Origin: Patescibacteria group bacterium
GTDB lineage: Bacteria; Patescibacteriota; Gracilibacteria; UM-FILTER-43-11
DNA: 34,276 nt
Assembly (NCBI GenBank): GCA_018825145.1
Contig: JAHJFD010000029.1
Location: forward strand, 1 to 34,276
Direction: 5' to 3'
The notes beneath the pieces are model-generated. The model was not told the DNA's origin and made no database searches. It saw only the letters and a program-made list of their open reading frames with translations. Of this stretch, positions 8,099 to 15,851 are shown piece after piece. The number at the start of each line of letters is the position of its first letter. Within the stretch, counting starts at the first letter, position 1. The position numbers and the translations under genes are program-made.

Positions 8099-8503
8099 TT
8101 AACGCTTCTTTTTGGGAAGATATTTGTGTCTGCTGATATTTTTCTTTACCCTCTCCTTTCGCCTGGAATATTCTTTTTTGTAACTAAAGGCTAATTTAAG
8201 AAAGCTGTACAGGAACATGATCAGAATAACAAACCACCATAACCGCATGGAAAGATAGGGGATGCCCTGTTCCCTGAAAATCAACAGGAGCAAAACGAGG
8301 AATCCGAAGAGACGCAGTCTTCCGGGGTAAATCTTAAGAATTTTTCTGGCAATCGGATCTTTCAGATATTTTTTTCGGTAGATTCCAAGCGCGATACCTG
8401 CAAGAATCATAAGAAGTCCAATCAAAATCGTCAGTTTAGTAAACTGAAAATTCGGATCAGGCAATGGAATGAAATAATACTTTAAGTGTAGAAAACGATC
8501 CAT
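8099..8503 (-). CDS. small three-helix membrane protein, unrecognised
   Basis: 134 residues. Hydrophobic segments lie at about 22-42 (FTKLTILIGLLMILAGIALG), 64-80 and 88-108. The last 26 residues are strongly basic (KEYSRRKERVKKNISRHKY, then LPKKKR). The basic end should stay in the cytoplasm. I do not recognise a family. It lies 13 bases after the zinc-ribbon membrane protein and 11 bases before corA, so it is surely co-transcribed with them. The frame has membrane-protein composition throughout and tight spacing, which makes it a real gene. Confidence 0.75.
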   Translation of the reverse strand: MDRFLHLKYYFIPLPDPNFQFTKLTILIGLLMILAGIALGIYRKKYLKDPIARKILKIYPGRLRLFGFLVLLLLIFREQGIPYLSMRLWWFVILIMFLYSFLKLAFSYKKEYSRRKERVKKNISRHKYLPKKKR

Positions 8504-8516
8504 AATCTAAAATTAT

Positions 8517-9014
8517 TTAATTGGTTTTTTTCCGTGCAACTTTTTTATGTTTTTCTTTATCTGCATATTCATTACCACAAAATGGGCAAATACTCCAAAC
8601 ATTTGGGAAAGATTTTTTGCATTCGGTACACGTTCTTTTTAGACTCTCTCCGCAATTCGGGCAAAAACTGTAATCCTTATCGGCTGGTGTCAGGCATTTG
8701 CCGCAGGCGTTCTGTTCGTTTTGATTGTCACCTTCCAGCATATTCCGCTCGAGTTCTTCGTAATAGCGCTCAAGACGCGTTTTTCCGGGTCTGATAATCA
8801 GATAAAGAAGCACTCCTAAAATGGGTACGACTATGTTAAGCAAAATAGAAAAGGCCTGGAAGAAAATACTGTTGCTTCTTTGGAGGGCGTCTTTTGTCAC
8901 CCATATGATGATGGCCAGCCACAGTAACGCAAAGTAAGCCAGAAAGGCGATTTTGACTGTGCCAAATGTGTCCGATGGAAGCAGATTGAAAATGTCAGTG
9001 ATAAAAGAAGGCAT
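8517..9014 (-). CDS. membrane protein with C-terminal double zinc ribbon
   Basis: 165 residues. Two membrane helices (about 20-40 and 52-74) form an N-terminal part that resembles the short PLDc_N-type helical hairpin (VVPILGVLLYLIIRPGKTRL). A charged linker follows. Then come two zinc ribbons with CxxC pairs: Cys104/107 and 118/121, then Cys129/132 and 143/146, a DZANK-type double ribbon. The ribbons should face the cytoplasm and probably bind protein or nucleic acid. The tail is Lys-rich. It sits between the Lgt-like gene (9 bases) and the small membrane protein (13 bases). The zinc-ribbon call is firm; the role is unknown. Confidence 0.8.
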   Translation of the reverse strand: MPSFITDIFNLLPSDTFGTVKIAFLAYFALLWLAIIIWVTKDALQRSNSIFFQAFSILLNIVVPILGVLLYLIIRPGKTRLERYYEELERNMLEGDNQNEQNACGKCLTPADKDYSFCPNCGESLKRTCTECKKSFPNVWSICPFCGNEYADKEKHKKVARKKTN

Positions 9015-9023
9015 GGTTGAAAG

Positions 9024-9764
9024 TTAAGTGATAATATGAGTTTTATGTGAGCAATGAATATAGCCGATAAAAGCCAGGGCGGCCACTATTCCGTAGGCGA
9101 TTTTAAGGTAGCCGGAAGGTGATCCGTGCATAAAATCGATACCAAACATTCCCAGACTGTAAATCATAAGAGCCCTTGTTCCTACCACACCTGAAAGATG
9201 AATCCGTTTGCTGGCCTTCACACTGTAAATTAGCAAAAGCATGGTTAAAAGTGCCGCGTAAAGCTGTGTTGGATGAATTGGGGACACAAAGGGTATGTGC
9301 TTTACATCAAGGGCGATACCCCACGGCAAATTGGTTGGGAGGCCATATTCCTTTCCCGCAAAAAAATATCCGACATGCACAAATATTAGCATGGCCATTG
9401 AAGACAGAAACAGAGCATCGGACCAGGACCAGAAATCCTCCCTGTTTTTACGCGAGGCCAGAAAAACTGCAAGAAGGGCGCCTGCCAGCATGCCAAAAAA
9501 ACTGAATTTCAGGTCCCATACATAAATCAGTGAAATCCAGTAATTCTGAAACTCGGAAATGTTGCTGAGGACATAAGCCGCTCTGCCTCCGAAAAGCGCG
9601 GCCAGAAGAACATAGGGGAAATATTCCGTGACAAAGGCAGTATTCATTTTATGCCGATTGACGTACCGTAGAAGAAAAGTACCTGTAAACAGGAAACCCA
9701 GAGCTAGCAGAATATTTAGTGAGCGAACAGTGATGAGAGAATTTTGGAACAGAACTTCGAGCAT
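9024..9764 (-). CDS. Lgt-like polytopic membrane protein, catalytic residues changed
   Basis: 246 residues with about seven membrane helices, as in prolipoprotein diacylglyceryl transferase. Family marks remain: GGRAAYVL (59-66), GKEYGLPTNLPWGI (137-150) and HPTQLYAALL (164-173). In true Lgt the catalytic core is FHGGLxG and GRxGNFxNG. Here these read FFGMLAG (89-95) and HVGYFFAGK (130-138), so by this alignment E. coli His103 becomes Phe90, Arg143 becomes His130 and Asn146 becomes Tyr133. The C-terminal arginine-containing EFFR-like motif is GIDFMHG. It therefore descends from Lgt but probably does not transfer diacylglycerol by the known mechanism. It lies between the large secreted protein and the zinc-ribbon gene. 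Confidence 0.75.
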   Translation of the reverse strand: MLEVLFQNSLITVRSLNILLALGFLFTGTFLLRYVNRHKMNTAFVTEYFPYVLLAALFGGRAAYVLSNISEFQNYWISLIYVWDLKFSFFGMLAGALLAVFLASRKNREDFWSWSDALFLSSMAMLIFVHVGYFFAGKEYGLPTNLPWGIALDVKHIPFVSPIHPTQLYAALLTMLLLIYSVKASKRIHLSGVVGTRALMIYSLGMFGIDFMHGSPSGYLKIAYGIVAALAFIGYIHCSHKTHIIT

Positions 9765-9782
9765 AGGGCATTTAAAAAAATC

Positions 9783-12700
9783 TTATCGGATTTCCTGAGA
9801 GCTGGTGAGACCGCCGCTGGAACTGAAACCCGGCGGGACGGGGCGATTATCTCTTTCTATGAAGAAAGTGTCGAGGGATTTTGAATTGGCCGTGTCAATG
9901 GCCAAACCTGTGGTCAGACTAACAGTGGTGGGCAAAGATCCAAGGGAGCAATTGGGGTTTGGGGCAGTTGCCTCACAGGAACCGCCGCCGCTGAACAGGT
10001 AACCTGCAGGAGCAAAGACAACGCCCGTATCGTTAATGGTGGCAAAACGCCTGATGAAATCCAGGTCGTAAGCCTGACTGCAGTTGGCGACATCGTTGCC
10101 CCAGGCTATGCAGCTAACGTTTTGCGGAACCACCTTATTCGGACCGCCGCCAATGGTGTTGTACGAGGCAATGCTGCCCTGCCAGTAAAGCTGGTTTTTA
10201 AGATCGTTGGCATTTCCTCCGGCACCGTAGTAGAACTGCCCGGCAGTATTACGGCTGAGCAGGCTTCCCTCGGCGTAAAGCAGGCCGACGATATTGGTCG
10301 GGGCGGGATCAATATAAACGTTACCGCCGCTACCATTGGCATCCTGCATCACGATCATACCCAGAGAGTTGCCGGTGAAGGCTCCATAGCTGATATTGCT
10401 TCTGATATTAAGGTCGGCGCCGTCAAGTAAGATGATCGTGTACCGGTAATCGGGAATGGAAATAATGAGGCCGGTGCCAAGGTCAATCGTACCCGGGCCG
10501 GAATAAACAGCGACAACAGTTTTATTGTTATCATTCACTGCGATGCAGCCTCCGTGAGTTGTGGTAAGGCTGGTCAGGGACTGCGGAGCGGGGCAGGGGG
10601 AAATGGTTCTTGTAAGGGAGGCCACATTTTTACGGATTTCGCGCCGCAGATCGGCTGATGATGTGGTTGAAACAATATCAAGGTCGCGGCCGCCGACCGT
10701 TTCGTAGACCTGTCCTCCGCCAACCGTTCCGCTTGTGCCAAGGCCTATGGACTTCACTTCGATGCCGTCTATATAAGCGTTGGCGGGGTAAATGGCGAAC
10801 TGGGGGAAAGTGCTTGACGGGGCGTGGTAGGCCATGTACTGAGTAATACCGAATTCCACCTGGGCGCTGAGGGCCTGGCCAAGGAATTGTGAAGGGGTGA
10901 AGCCGAAAGTGTAACTGTTGGTGCTGCCGGAGGCCAGATCAGAGCCAAGAAAGTCGCTGCGGTCGATACTGACTGACGGGCAGGAAGAAGTCTGGCGACA
11001 TGGGTCGTCAGGACTGACGTAATAGGTGCCGTCGACCTGATAAATGCCGCTTGTATTGGTGTTTGAGTTGAAATTGTAGATCGGCGGGTGATAGTTCCGG
11101 CTCGCACTGTGGAACTGATTGATTCCCTGGTCGTTAAGGGAGCCACGGAGCAGACCGTAGCGGGTTTCGGCGCTGTCGGGATCGGTGCGGCCGGCGGTGT
11201 CAGATGTACCGTTCAGGTTAATGCTGTTGATTTCCAGAACTTCTTTGCCTATTCCGCCGCTGATATTGGTGTAGTTCAGAATGTGGTCGAAGCTGTATTC
11301 ACCAAGATCGTCACTGCTGTTGTTTATGATATTAAAAGCGGCTTCAACCGGTTGGCCCAGCACAATAAAATCCGCGTTCAGATTACCGCCTGTGACTTCG
11401 AGGGCGGGAATAAAGTTATAGGAATAGGGAAGGGGATTGGCGGGAAGGGCGACGCTTGAATTGTCTACCAGATTGGCCGAGCTGGTGTCTATGGCCGGCA
11501 AAACCGGGGAAAGCGCCGGCAGTGTGGCATCCACCGTGTTTATAGTGATGTCGTTCAGCTCAAGGATATTTCCGACCGAAGCCGTGGGGGCGAACCCGAC
11601 TGTGCCCAGCAGGTAGTCTCCGGCACTATGAGGCAGGCTGGCGGCAACTCCGGTAAACGGGTACGTGATCGAGTCGGTGTAAGAATATGTTTGGCTTTCG
11701 ATATCAATTGGGGCCGGGGTACCAAGATTGCGGGTGGGGTCGATCCGGTCGAAGCCAAAATCGCTGTTGTCGCTGAGGTCATACAGAATTTCCACATCGC
11801 GGACCCAGCTAGCCTGCACAGGTTCCGGAAGCACTCCCGGAATCAGGGCGGATTTGACGGCAATAATGGGATTGCCTCCGATGTCCCGCGGACTGAAAGT
11901 AATATCGATGATGTCATTTCCGTCGGCCACAGCTCCGGCGCCGTTTGGAATGAGAGATGAGGCGGACAGATCAAGATCGCCGGCTCTTACGTATAAGGTT
12001 ACCGGGTTAGGGGCATAAGTGCTTGGAGCAGGACTTAAAATATTCACTCCGTCTGCTGCGGCGGCGGCGGCGCCCTCGGGGCCAAAATAATAACCAAAGC
12101 CCGAACCATTGTAGATTACGCCTCCCATCATATATTTACAAAAACCATGTGGGGGTGCTCCGATCAGGCCGATTTCGGGAAAACTCAGATTTACAGCGCC
12201 GTCCCCGCCCTGACTGATGATCATGTCGCCGTTCTGGTATGGGCCGCCAACCACTGACGGACAGCCGGCAAAGTCGGCTCCGGTATCGGTATTTACTGTA
12301 ATGAAACTGTTAGCGGTATCGATGGATGAATCGTTTTCGTCGGCAAACTCGGGCCAGCTGATGGTTCCCGTCGCACTGCTGTTCGGAATCCAGGCGTTGT
12401 CGGTATTCAGGGCTTTCAGGACTGGGGGTGTTAAATCCGGAAACCATTTGGTGAAAGCGCCGGTAAATTCCGTGTCTCCGGCTTCGGGGCCGAATTTGAT
12501 CCACCCCAGATACTGGCTCCAGGCATAACCGCGCAGCGGCTGGCCGTTCGGGTTGGCAACTGAATCAAATACGCAAACACCGTCACCGGCGTCCCAGTTA
12601 CAATATGGGTTTGAATCCGCGGATTCGCAGGCAGGCTGGGTCGTTTTTAATGGGCAGAAGTCTATGTACGCGCCCCAGTTGTTCGCGTCCTGCGCGCTGA

Positions 12701-13175
12701 CTTCGGGTACACGGACGGATTTATCAACCTCACAATAACTGCCGGTCCAGTTGCAGTATGTTGCGGTACAGGCGGCAATGCCCAGGCCGTCGCAGGCCGA
12801 CAGGCTGACCCAGCCGAATTTTTCACCCCATATATAGCCGCCCAGGTTTCCGTTGTACATTGCTTTGGCGATGTACGCGTTCGGGAATACACCTGCTCCC
12901 AGCTGGCTCTGAAGCCCTTTTCCGTCCCAATACGTCCATCCGGTTTTATCCGCCCAGGAAAAGCCCTTAATAAAGCAGGTCTGCATTGTGTTATCGCAGT
13001 CTTCACCGAAATTAATATCGTCTATGGTGACGCCATAGGGGATTCCCGCATCTTTCATTGTTATTGTTGCGATCACCTCTCCGTAGATTTCACCGGTCAC
13101 GTCGGTCGCGGCGTTCGCGGAACCAATGGCCCCAAGCATGATCAGAAAAGCGATGATGACTGTTTTAAACTTCAT
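9783..13175 (-). CDS. large secreted surface protein with GYxW-GW motifs
   Basis: 1130 residues starting with a Sec signal peptide (TVIIAFLIMLGAIGSANA, likely cut after residue 22). Near the N-terminus three short motifs of the form G-[FY]-x-W-x(4)-GW occur: GFSWADKTGW (71-80), GYIWGEKFGW (113-122) and GYAWSQYLGWIKFGP (216-230). Two CNW-containing cysteine clusters lie between them (about 135-149 and 182-203). The rest is rich in Asn, Ser, Thr, Gly and Pro, as in beta-rich extracellular proteins. Residues 880-1040 are Gly/Asn-rich, with a VGLLYAEGSL segment recalling the C-terminal parts of pilus-associated or adhesin-like proteins. No C-terminal anchor or LPXTG is visible. It follows the cysteine-repeat membrane protein by 12 bases, which suggests joint export or assembly at the surface. 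Confidence 0.8.
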   Translation of the reverse strand: MKFKTVIIAFLIMLGAIGSANAATDVTGEIYGEVIATITMKDAGIPYGVTIDDINFGEDCDNTMQTCFIKGFSWADKTGWTYWDGKGLQSQLGAGVFPNAYIAKAMYNGNLGGYIWGEKFGWVSLSACDGLGIAACTATYCNWTGSYCEVDKSVRVPEVSAQDANNWGAYIDFCPLKTTQPACESADSNPYCNWDAGDGVCVFDSVANPNGQPLRGYAWSQYLGWIKFGPEAGDTEFTGAFTKWFPDLTPPVLKALNTDNAWIPNSSATGTISWPEFADENDSSIDTANSFITVNTDTGADFAGCPSVVGGPYQNGDMIISQGGDGAVNLSFPEIGLIGAPPHGFCKYMMGGVIYNGSGFGYYFGPEGAAAAAADGVNILSPAPSTYAPNPVTLYVRAGDLDLSASSLIPNGAGAVADGNDIIDITFSPRDIGGNPIIAVKSALIPGVLPEPVQASWVRDVEILYDLSDNSDFGFDRIDPTRNLGTPAPIDIESQTYSYTDSITYPFTGVAASLPHSAGDYLLGTVGFAPTASVGNILELNDITINTVDATLPALSPVLPAIDTSSANLVDNSSVALPANPLPYSYNFIPALEVTGGNLNADFIVLGQPVEAAFNIINNSSDDLGEYSFDHILNYTNISGGIGKEVLEINSINLNGTSDTAGRTDPDSAETRYGLLRGSLNDQGINQFHSASRNYHPPIYNFNSNTNTSGIYQVDGTYYVSPDDPCRQTSSCPSVSIDRSDFLGSDLASGSTNSYTFGFTPSQFLGQALSAQVEFGITQYMAYHAPSSTFPQFAIYPANAYIDGIEVKSIGLGTSGTVGGGQVYETVGGRDLDIVSTTSSADLRREIRKNVASLTRTISPCPAPQSLTSLTTTHGGCIAVNDNNKTVVAVYSGPGTIDLGTGLIISIPDYRYTIILLDGADLNIRSNISYGAFTGNSLGMIVMQDANGSGGNVYIDPAPTNIVGLLYAEGSLLSRNTAGQFYYGAGGNANDLKNQLYWQGSIASYNTIGGGPNKVVPQNVSCIAWGNDVANCSQAYDLDFIRRFATINDTGVVFAPAGYLFSGGGSCEATAPNPNCSLGSLPTTVSLTTGLAIDTANSKSLDTFFIERDNRPVPPGFSSSGGLTSSQEIR

Positions 13176-13187
13176 GAAAATGCTGCT

Positions 13188-14180
13188 TTAAGAGCTCTGA
13201 CAAAGCTGTTTCAATTCCTCATCCAGAATTTTGTCGCAGAGCGATTTGTTGTTGGAAGCAAGGGATTGCCTTAAATAATAGGTATTGAGCTTTTCGCCCT
13301 GTTCGCGGCGACACTCGGCAATTCCTGATTCATCACTGATCTTATCGCAATAACTCAGGTCTTTTTCGTCAAAGGCCAGTTGAGGATAAACGGCGTTCTT
13401 GCAGGTAATCGCTTTAGCATCTGAAAGACTGTCGCAGAGCTCCAAAATCTCCTGAAGGGTTTTAGGTGTTGCGGCATTTTTGGCGGCTATTTCGCTTTGG
13501 CGTTTGACTTCGATATTTTTGGTGACCGTCTGCCTGCACTGACTGGCCAGGCTGCCGTCCGAAATGTTATTGCAGCCTTCGGCGTCCAGTTTTTTCGCGC
13601 TGCTGTGCATGTAAAAATTGTCCTCGCATTGCCGCCTGAGTGAAGCGGATGCGATGACCGAGCAGTCATCGGCGGTTTTAGCGTAACGACTCAGAATCAT
13701 TTGCACCTGATCAAGGCACATCAGCTTCAGGGTTTCATCTTTGATCAAGTCGCAGATGGAAGGATCCTTCTTATCAACGGCGGTAGTCATGTAGATTTTG
13801 TCGTAACATTGCCGTTTGAGCACCTGGCTATTAAGCCTATCACACTGTGATGCATCGCCGCTTTTGAGTATGGAGGCATAATTCAGATTGTCTTCACATT
13901 GTTTTTTGAGTTCCCCGCTCCAGGTAATTTTGTCACAATCCGAAATATCACCAGAATTAAGGGCTTCCACCATAGCTTCCGAATCGTCTTTTATCTTTTC
14001 CTGAGGGCCGGGTTCCGGTGGTTTGGCGAATCCTTTTGGTTTGGCCGCGGGTTCCGTCACCTGAACAGTCGTCGGGATTCTTACCGCTTCTTCCGGTAAT
14101 TTTCCCCTTAAATAAACAAGCCCTCCAAGAGCGATGATTACAACGATTCCGGAGATGAGCCAGATTCTGAACCTGTTCAT
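13188..14180 (-). CDS. membrane-anchored protein with eight CX11-12C repeats
   Basis: 330 residues. An N-terminal membrane helix (WLISGIVVIIALGGLVYL, 7-24) is followed by a Pro-rich linker (about 36-60). Then come eight cysteine pairs: 82/95, 113/125, 143/155, 173/185, 203/215, 249/260, 278/290 and 315/327. The pairs recur with a period of about 30 residues over the first five. The unit reads roughly [ED]xxxCDxIxDxxLxxxCxDxxxxxxA and is alpha-helical, so each pair could staple a helical hairpin by a disulfide outside the membrane. All 16 cysteines of the protein are in these pairs. I do not recognise a named family; the layout recalls Sel1- or TPR-like arrays. It lies 12 bases before the large secreted protein. 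Confidence 0.85.
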   Translation of the reverse strand: MNRFRIWLISGIVVIIALGGLVYLRGKLPEEAVRIPTTVQVTEPAAKPKGFAKPPEPGPQEKIKDDSEAMVEALNSGDISDCDKITWSGELKKQCEDNLNYASILKSGDASQCDRLNSQVLKRQCYDKIYMTTAVDKKDPSICDLIKDETLKLMCLDQVQMILSRYAKTADDCSVIASASLRRQCEDNFYMHSSAKKLDAEGCNNISDGSLASQCRQTVTKNIEVKRQSEIAAKNAATPKTLQEILELCDSLSDAKAITCKNAVYPQLAFDEKDLSYCDKISDESGIAECRREQGEKLNTYYLRQSLASNNKSLCDKILDEELKQLCQSS

Positions 14181-14258
14181 GATTTTTGTTTTCTAAAAAA
14201 CGAAGTCAATCATTCCTTTGAATAGTATCAAAGGCCGTATCCAAAATGAATTGACAGT

Positions 14259-14292
14259 AGAGGCATAGGTTGCCTCTTTAATAAAGAAAGGC
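14259..14292 (-). promoter_or_regulatory. two mutually exclusive hairpins between envelope genes
   Basis: In the minus-strand RNA GCCTTT can pair with AAAGAGGC (14272-14292), or AGAGGC with GCCTCT (14259-14277). The AGAGGC segment is shared, so only one can form. They start four bases after the stop of the 488-residue gene. No T-run follows. They could tune read-through or mRNA processing before the cysteine-repeat gene; this is a guess from structure. Confidence 0.35.
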
Positions 14293-14295
14293 TCT

Positions 14296-15762
14296 TCAGA
14301 AATTCACGATGACAAGGGAGTAAATCCCGAAACAGAAAAAGAACAGAAAAAGCGAGCCGAGAAAATTGGACCGAAACAGGCGTAGTTTAAGCGTAAAAGT
14401 AAGGTGAGCTACCACCAGAAATATGCTGATATTGACAATGAGCGGCGAAGTAAGAGTTTTTACAACCAGTTCCTTGGGCAGTCCCACATTTCTTTCGATT
14501 GCGAAGCCGGCAAGAAAAAAGTAAGCCAGATAAAAAAACAAAAGCCATCCGACGAAGCTGTCAAGTTCCATAAACAGGGCTGAGAAATCCCTTTTGGCTT
14601 TAATTTTTGATGTTTCGCTGACGGCTGGGCGAGCTACCGCTTCTTTTTTCAGTGTTTTTGCCCGCACCCGTGCCGCTTTCCATGCGCGAAAAGCCTTGGT
14701 CATATCCTGTTTTCTGACACGGCGAAGGATGGCGTTCGGAGCGCTCACGAAGCCGAAAAATTTGTACATCATTGATTTGACGCCGGGGTGCTCTTTTCCT
14801 GTTTTCTCTTTGAGACTCCGCGTAAGCTGGGACAGCCAGCGTGACCGATGTCCTTTAATTTTTGCGGCAACCGCCTGATCAATTTCATCTGCCTTCTTGC
14901 GATTGAGGGTCTTTCGGACTTTAGCCAGAGTGGTCTGAACTTTTTCAAAACGGGTCGTTTTTTTCTGAAGATTATGCAGTTCCAGGAACTTAAAGGGGTT
15001 TGATATAAAACCGCTTTCCTCCAGTCTGGATACGGTTTTCTGATATTCATCCTCCGCGGTCTGATCCGCCTGTTCCTCTATCGAATCAGGATTCGAAATC
15101 AGTTCATACAGATTGTTACATACCTTTGTGATGTGCTTCAGATTGTTGCTGGCCCGTATCCTTTCGAGTTCATTCAATGTTTTTTCGATTTCTTTCAGAA
15201 AAGCTTCGGAGTACTGACCGCGATGCTCATTCAGAACCTTTTTTGTGTTGATTATGAAATGGTCTATCTCGGTGATGATCGCTTCGCTCATTTTTTCATC
15301 TTCTTCTTCCAGCTCCCCCCTGGTTCCGGCCATCGGTTTGTGGGACAAATCTATTCCTTCCTCTTCCATCTGCCTTTTCCATTCTTCAAACTGCGACTTA
15401 AGACTGGCGCTTGCCGGATCAGCCGCGTTTTGTGGGTACAGATCAAGCACGTCAAATCGGTATTCGGCCATCAGTCGCCGGTAGGCGGAATTGGCATCCT
15501 TTGAATCAATCGTGCCGTTGACTTCCTTGCCGTGGACATCTTTAGCTATAAAATAATATGTGACGATGCCTTCCTGTGTTTTTGCGGCAACGGCTTCTTT
15601 ACTTTCAACAGCAGCCGCTTCCCCGGCCGAAACTTCGCTGATGGCAACGATGGACATCCCCATCTTGTGAAGTTCTTCGCGGGCTGCGTCAATAGACCCG
15701 GCATCCAATACTCCTTCGAGCTTTTGATTATTCGTTCCGAGCGCAGTATACTTAAACTTCAT
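14296..15762 (-). CDS. membrane protein with two GspF/PilC-N-like domains and coiled coil
   Basis: 488 residues. Residues 1-43 (KFKYTALGTNNQKLEGVLDA, then AxxAREELHKMGMSIVAI) resemble the start of type II secretion/type IV pilus GspF/PilC proteins, where the pattern is F-x-Y-x-A ... G-x(3)-A-x(5)-A-x(3)-L-x(3)-G. A second copy lies at about 67-109 (YYFIAKDVHGKEVNGTIDSK). The middle (about 118-330) is charged and helical. Three membrane helices close the protein (about 403-420, 440-460, 467-487). The polytopic GspF core domains are absent, so this is not PilC itself. It heads the minus-strand envelope run, with a promoter at 15785-15814, and ends in TGA. It may be a platform or scaffold for the secreted proteins downstream; that is inferred only from position. 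Confidence 0.7.
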   Translation of the reverse strand: MKFKYTALGTNNQKLEGVLDAGSIDAAREELHKMGMSIVAISEVSAGEAAAVESKEAVAAKTQEGIVTYYFIAKDVHGKEVNGTIDSKDANSAYRRLMAEYRFDVLDLYPQNAADPASASLKSQFEEWKRQMEEEGIDLSHKPMAGTRGELEEEDEKMSEAIITEIDHFIINTKKVLNEHRGQYSEAFLKEIEKTLNELERIRASNNLKHITKVCNNLYELISNPDSIEEQADQTAEDEYQKTVSRLEESGFISNPFKFLELHNLQKKTTRFEKVQTTLAKVRKTLNRKKADEIDQAVAAKIKGHRSRWLSQLTRSLKEKTGKEHPGVKSMMYKFFGFVSAPNAILRRVRKQDMTKAFRAWKAARVRAKTLKKEAVARPAVSETSKIKAKRDFSALFMELDSFVGWLLFFYLAYFFLAGFAIERNVGLPKELVVKTLTSPLIVNISIFLVVAHLTFTLKLRLFRSNFLGSLFLFFFCFGIYSLVIVNF

Positions 15763-15784
15763 TTTTTGTATTTTTGTTTAATTT

Positions 15785-15814
15785 ATCCTACCATAAGTTC
15801 ACTGAAGGAATCAA
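15785..15814 (-). promoter_or_regulatory. promoter of the envelope gene run
   Basis: On the minus strand TTGATT, 18 bases, TAGGAT, with transcription starting near 15778 and a leader of about 16 bases. It lies in the 89-base gap between the divergent priA and 488-residue genes. The gap is AT-rich and must also hold the priA promoter, for which I see no clear boxes. Confidence 0.45.
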
Positions 15815-15851
15815 TTTTTGAAATTTTATGTTTTTTAAACATCAGTTCTGA

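Noticed and set aside
9805-13006. Several plus- and minus-strand reading frames inside the 1130-residue gene
   Set aside because: They lie in other frames of a gene with high GC third positions and lack recognisable protein features; the secreted protein has a clear signal peptide and motifs.
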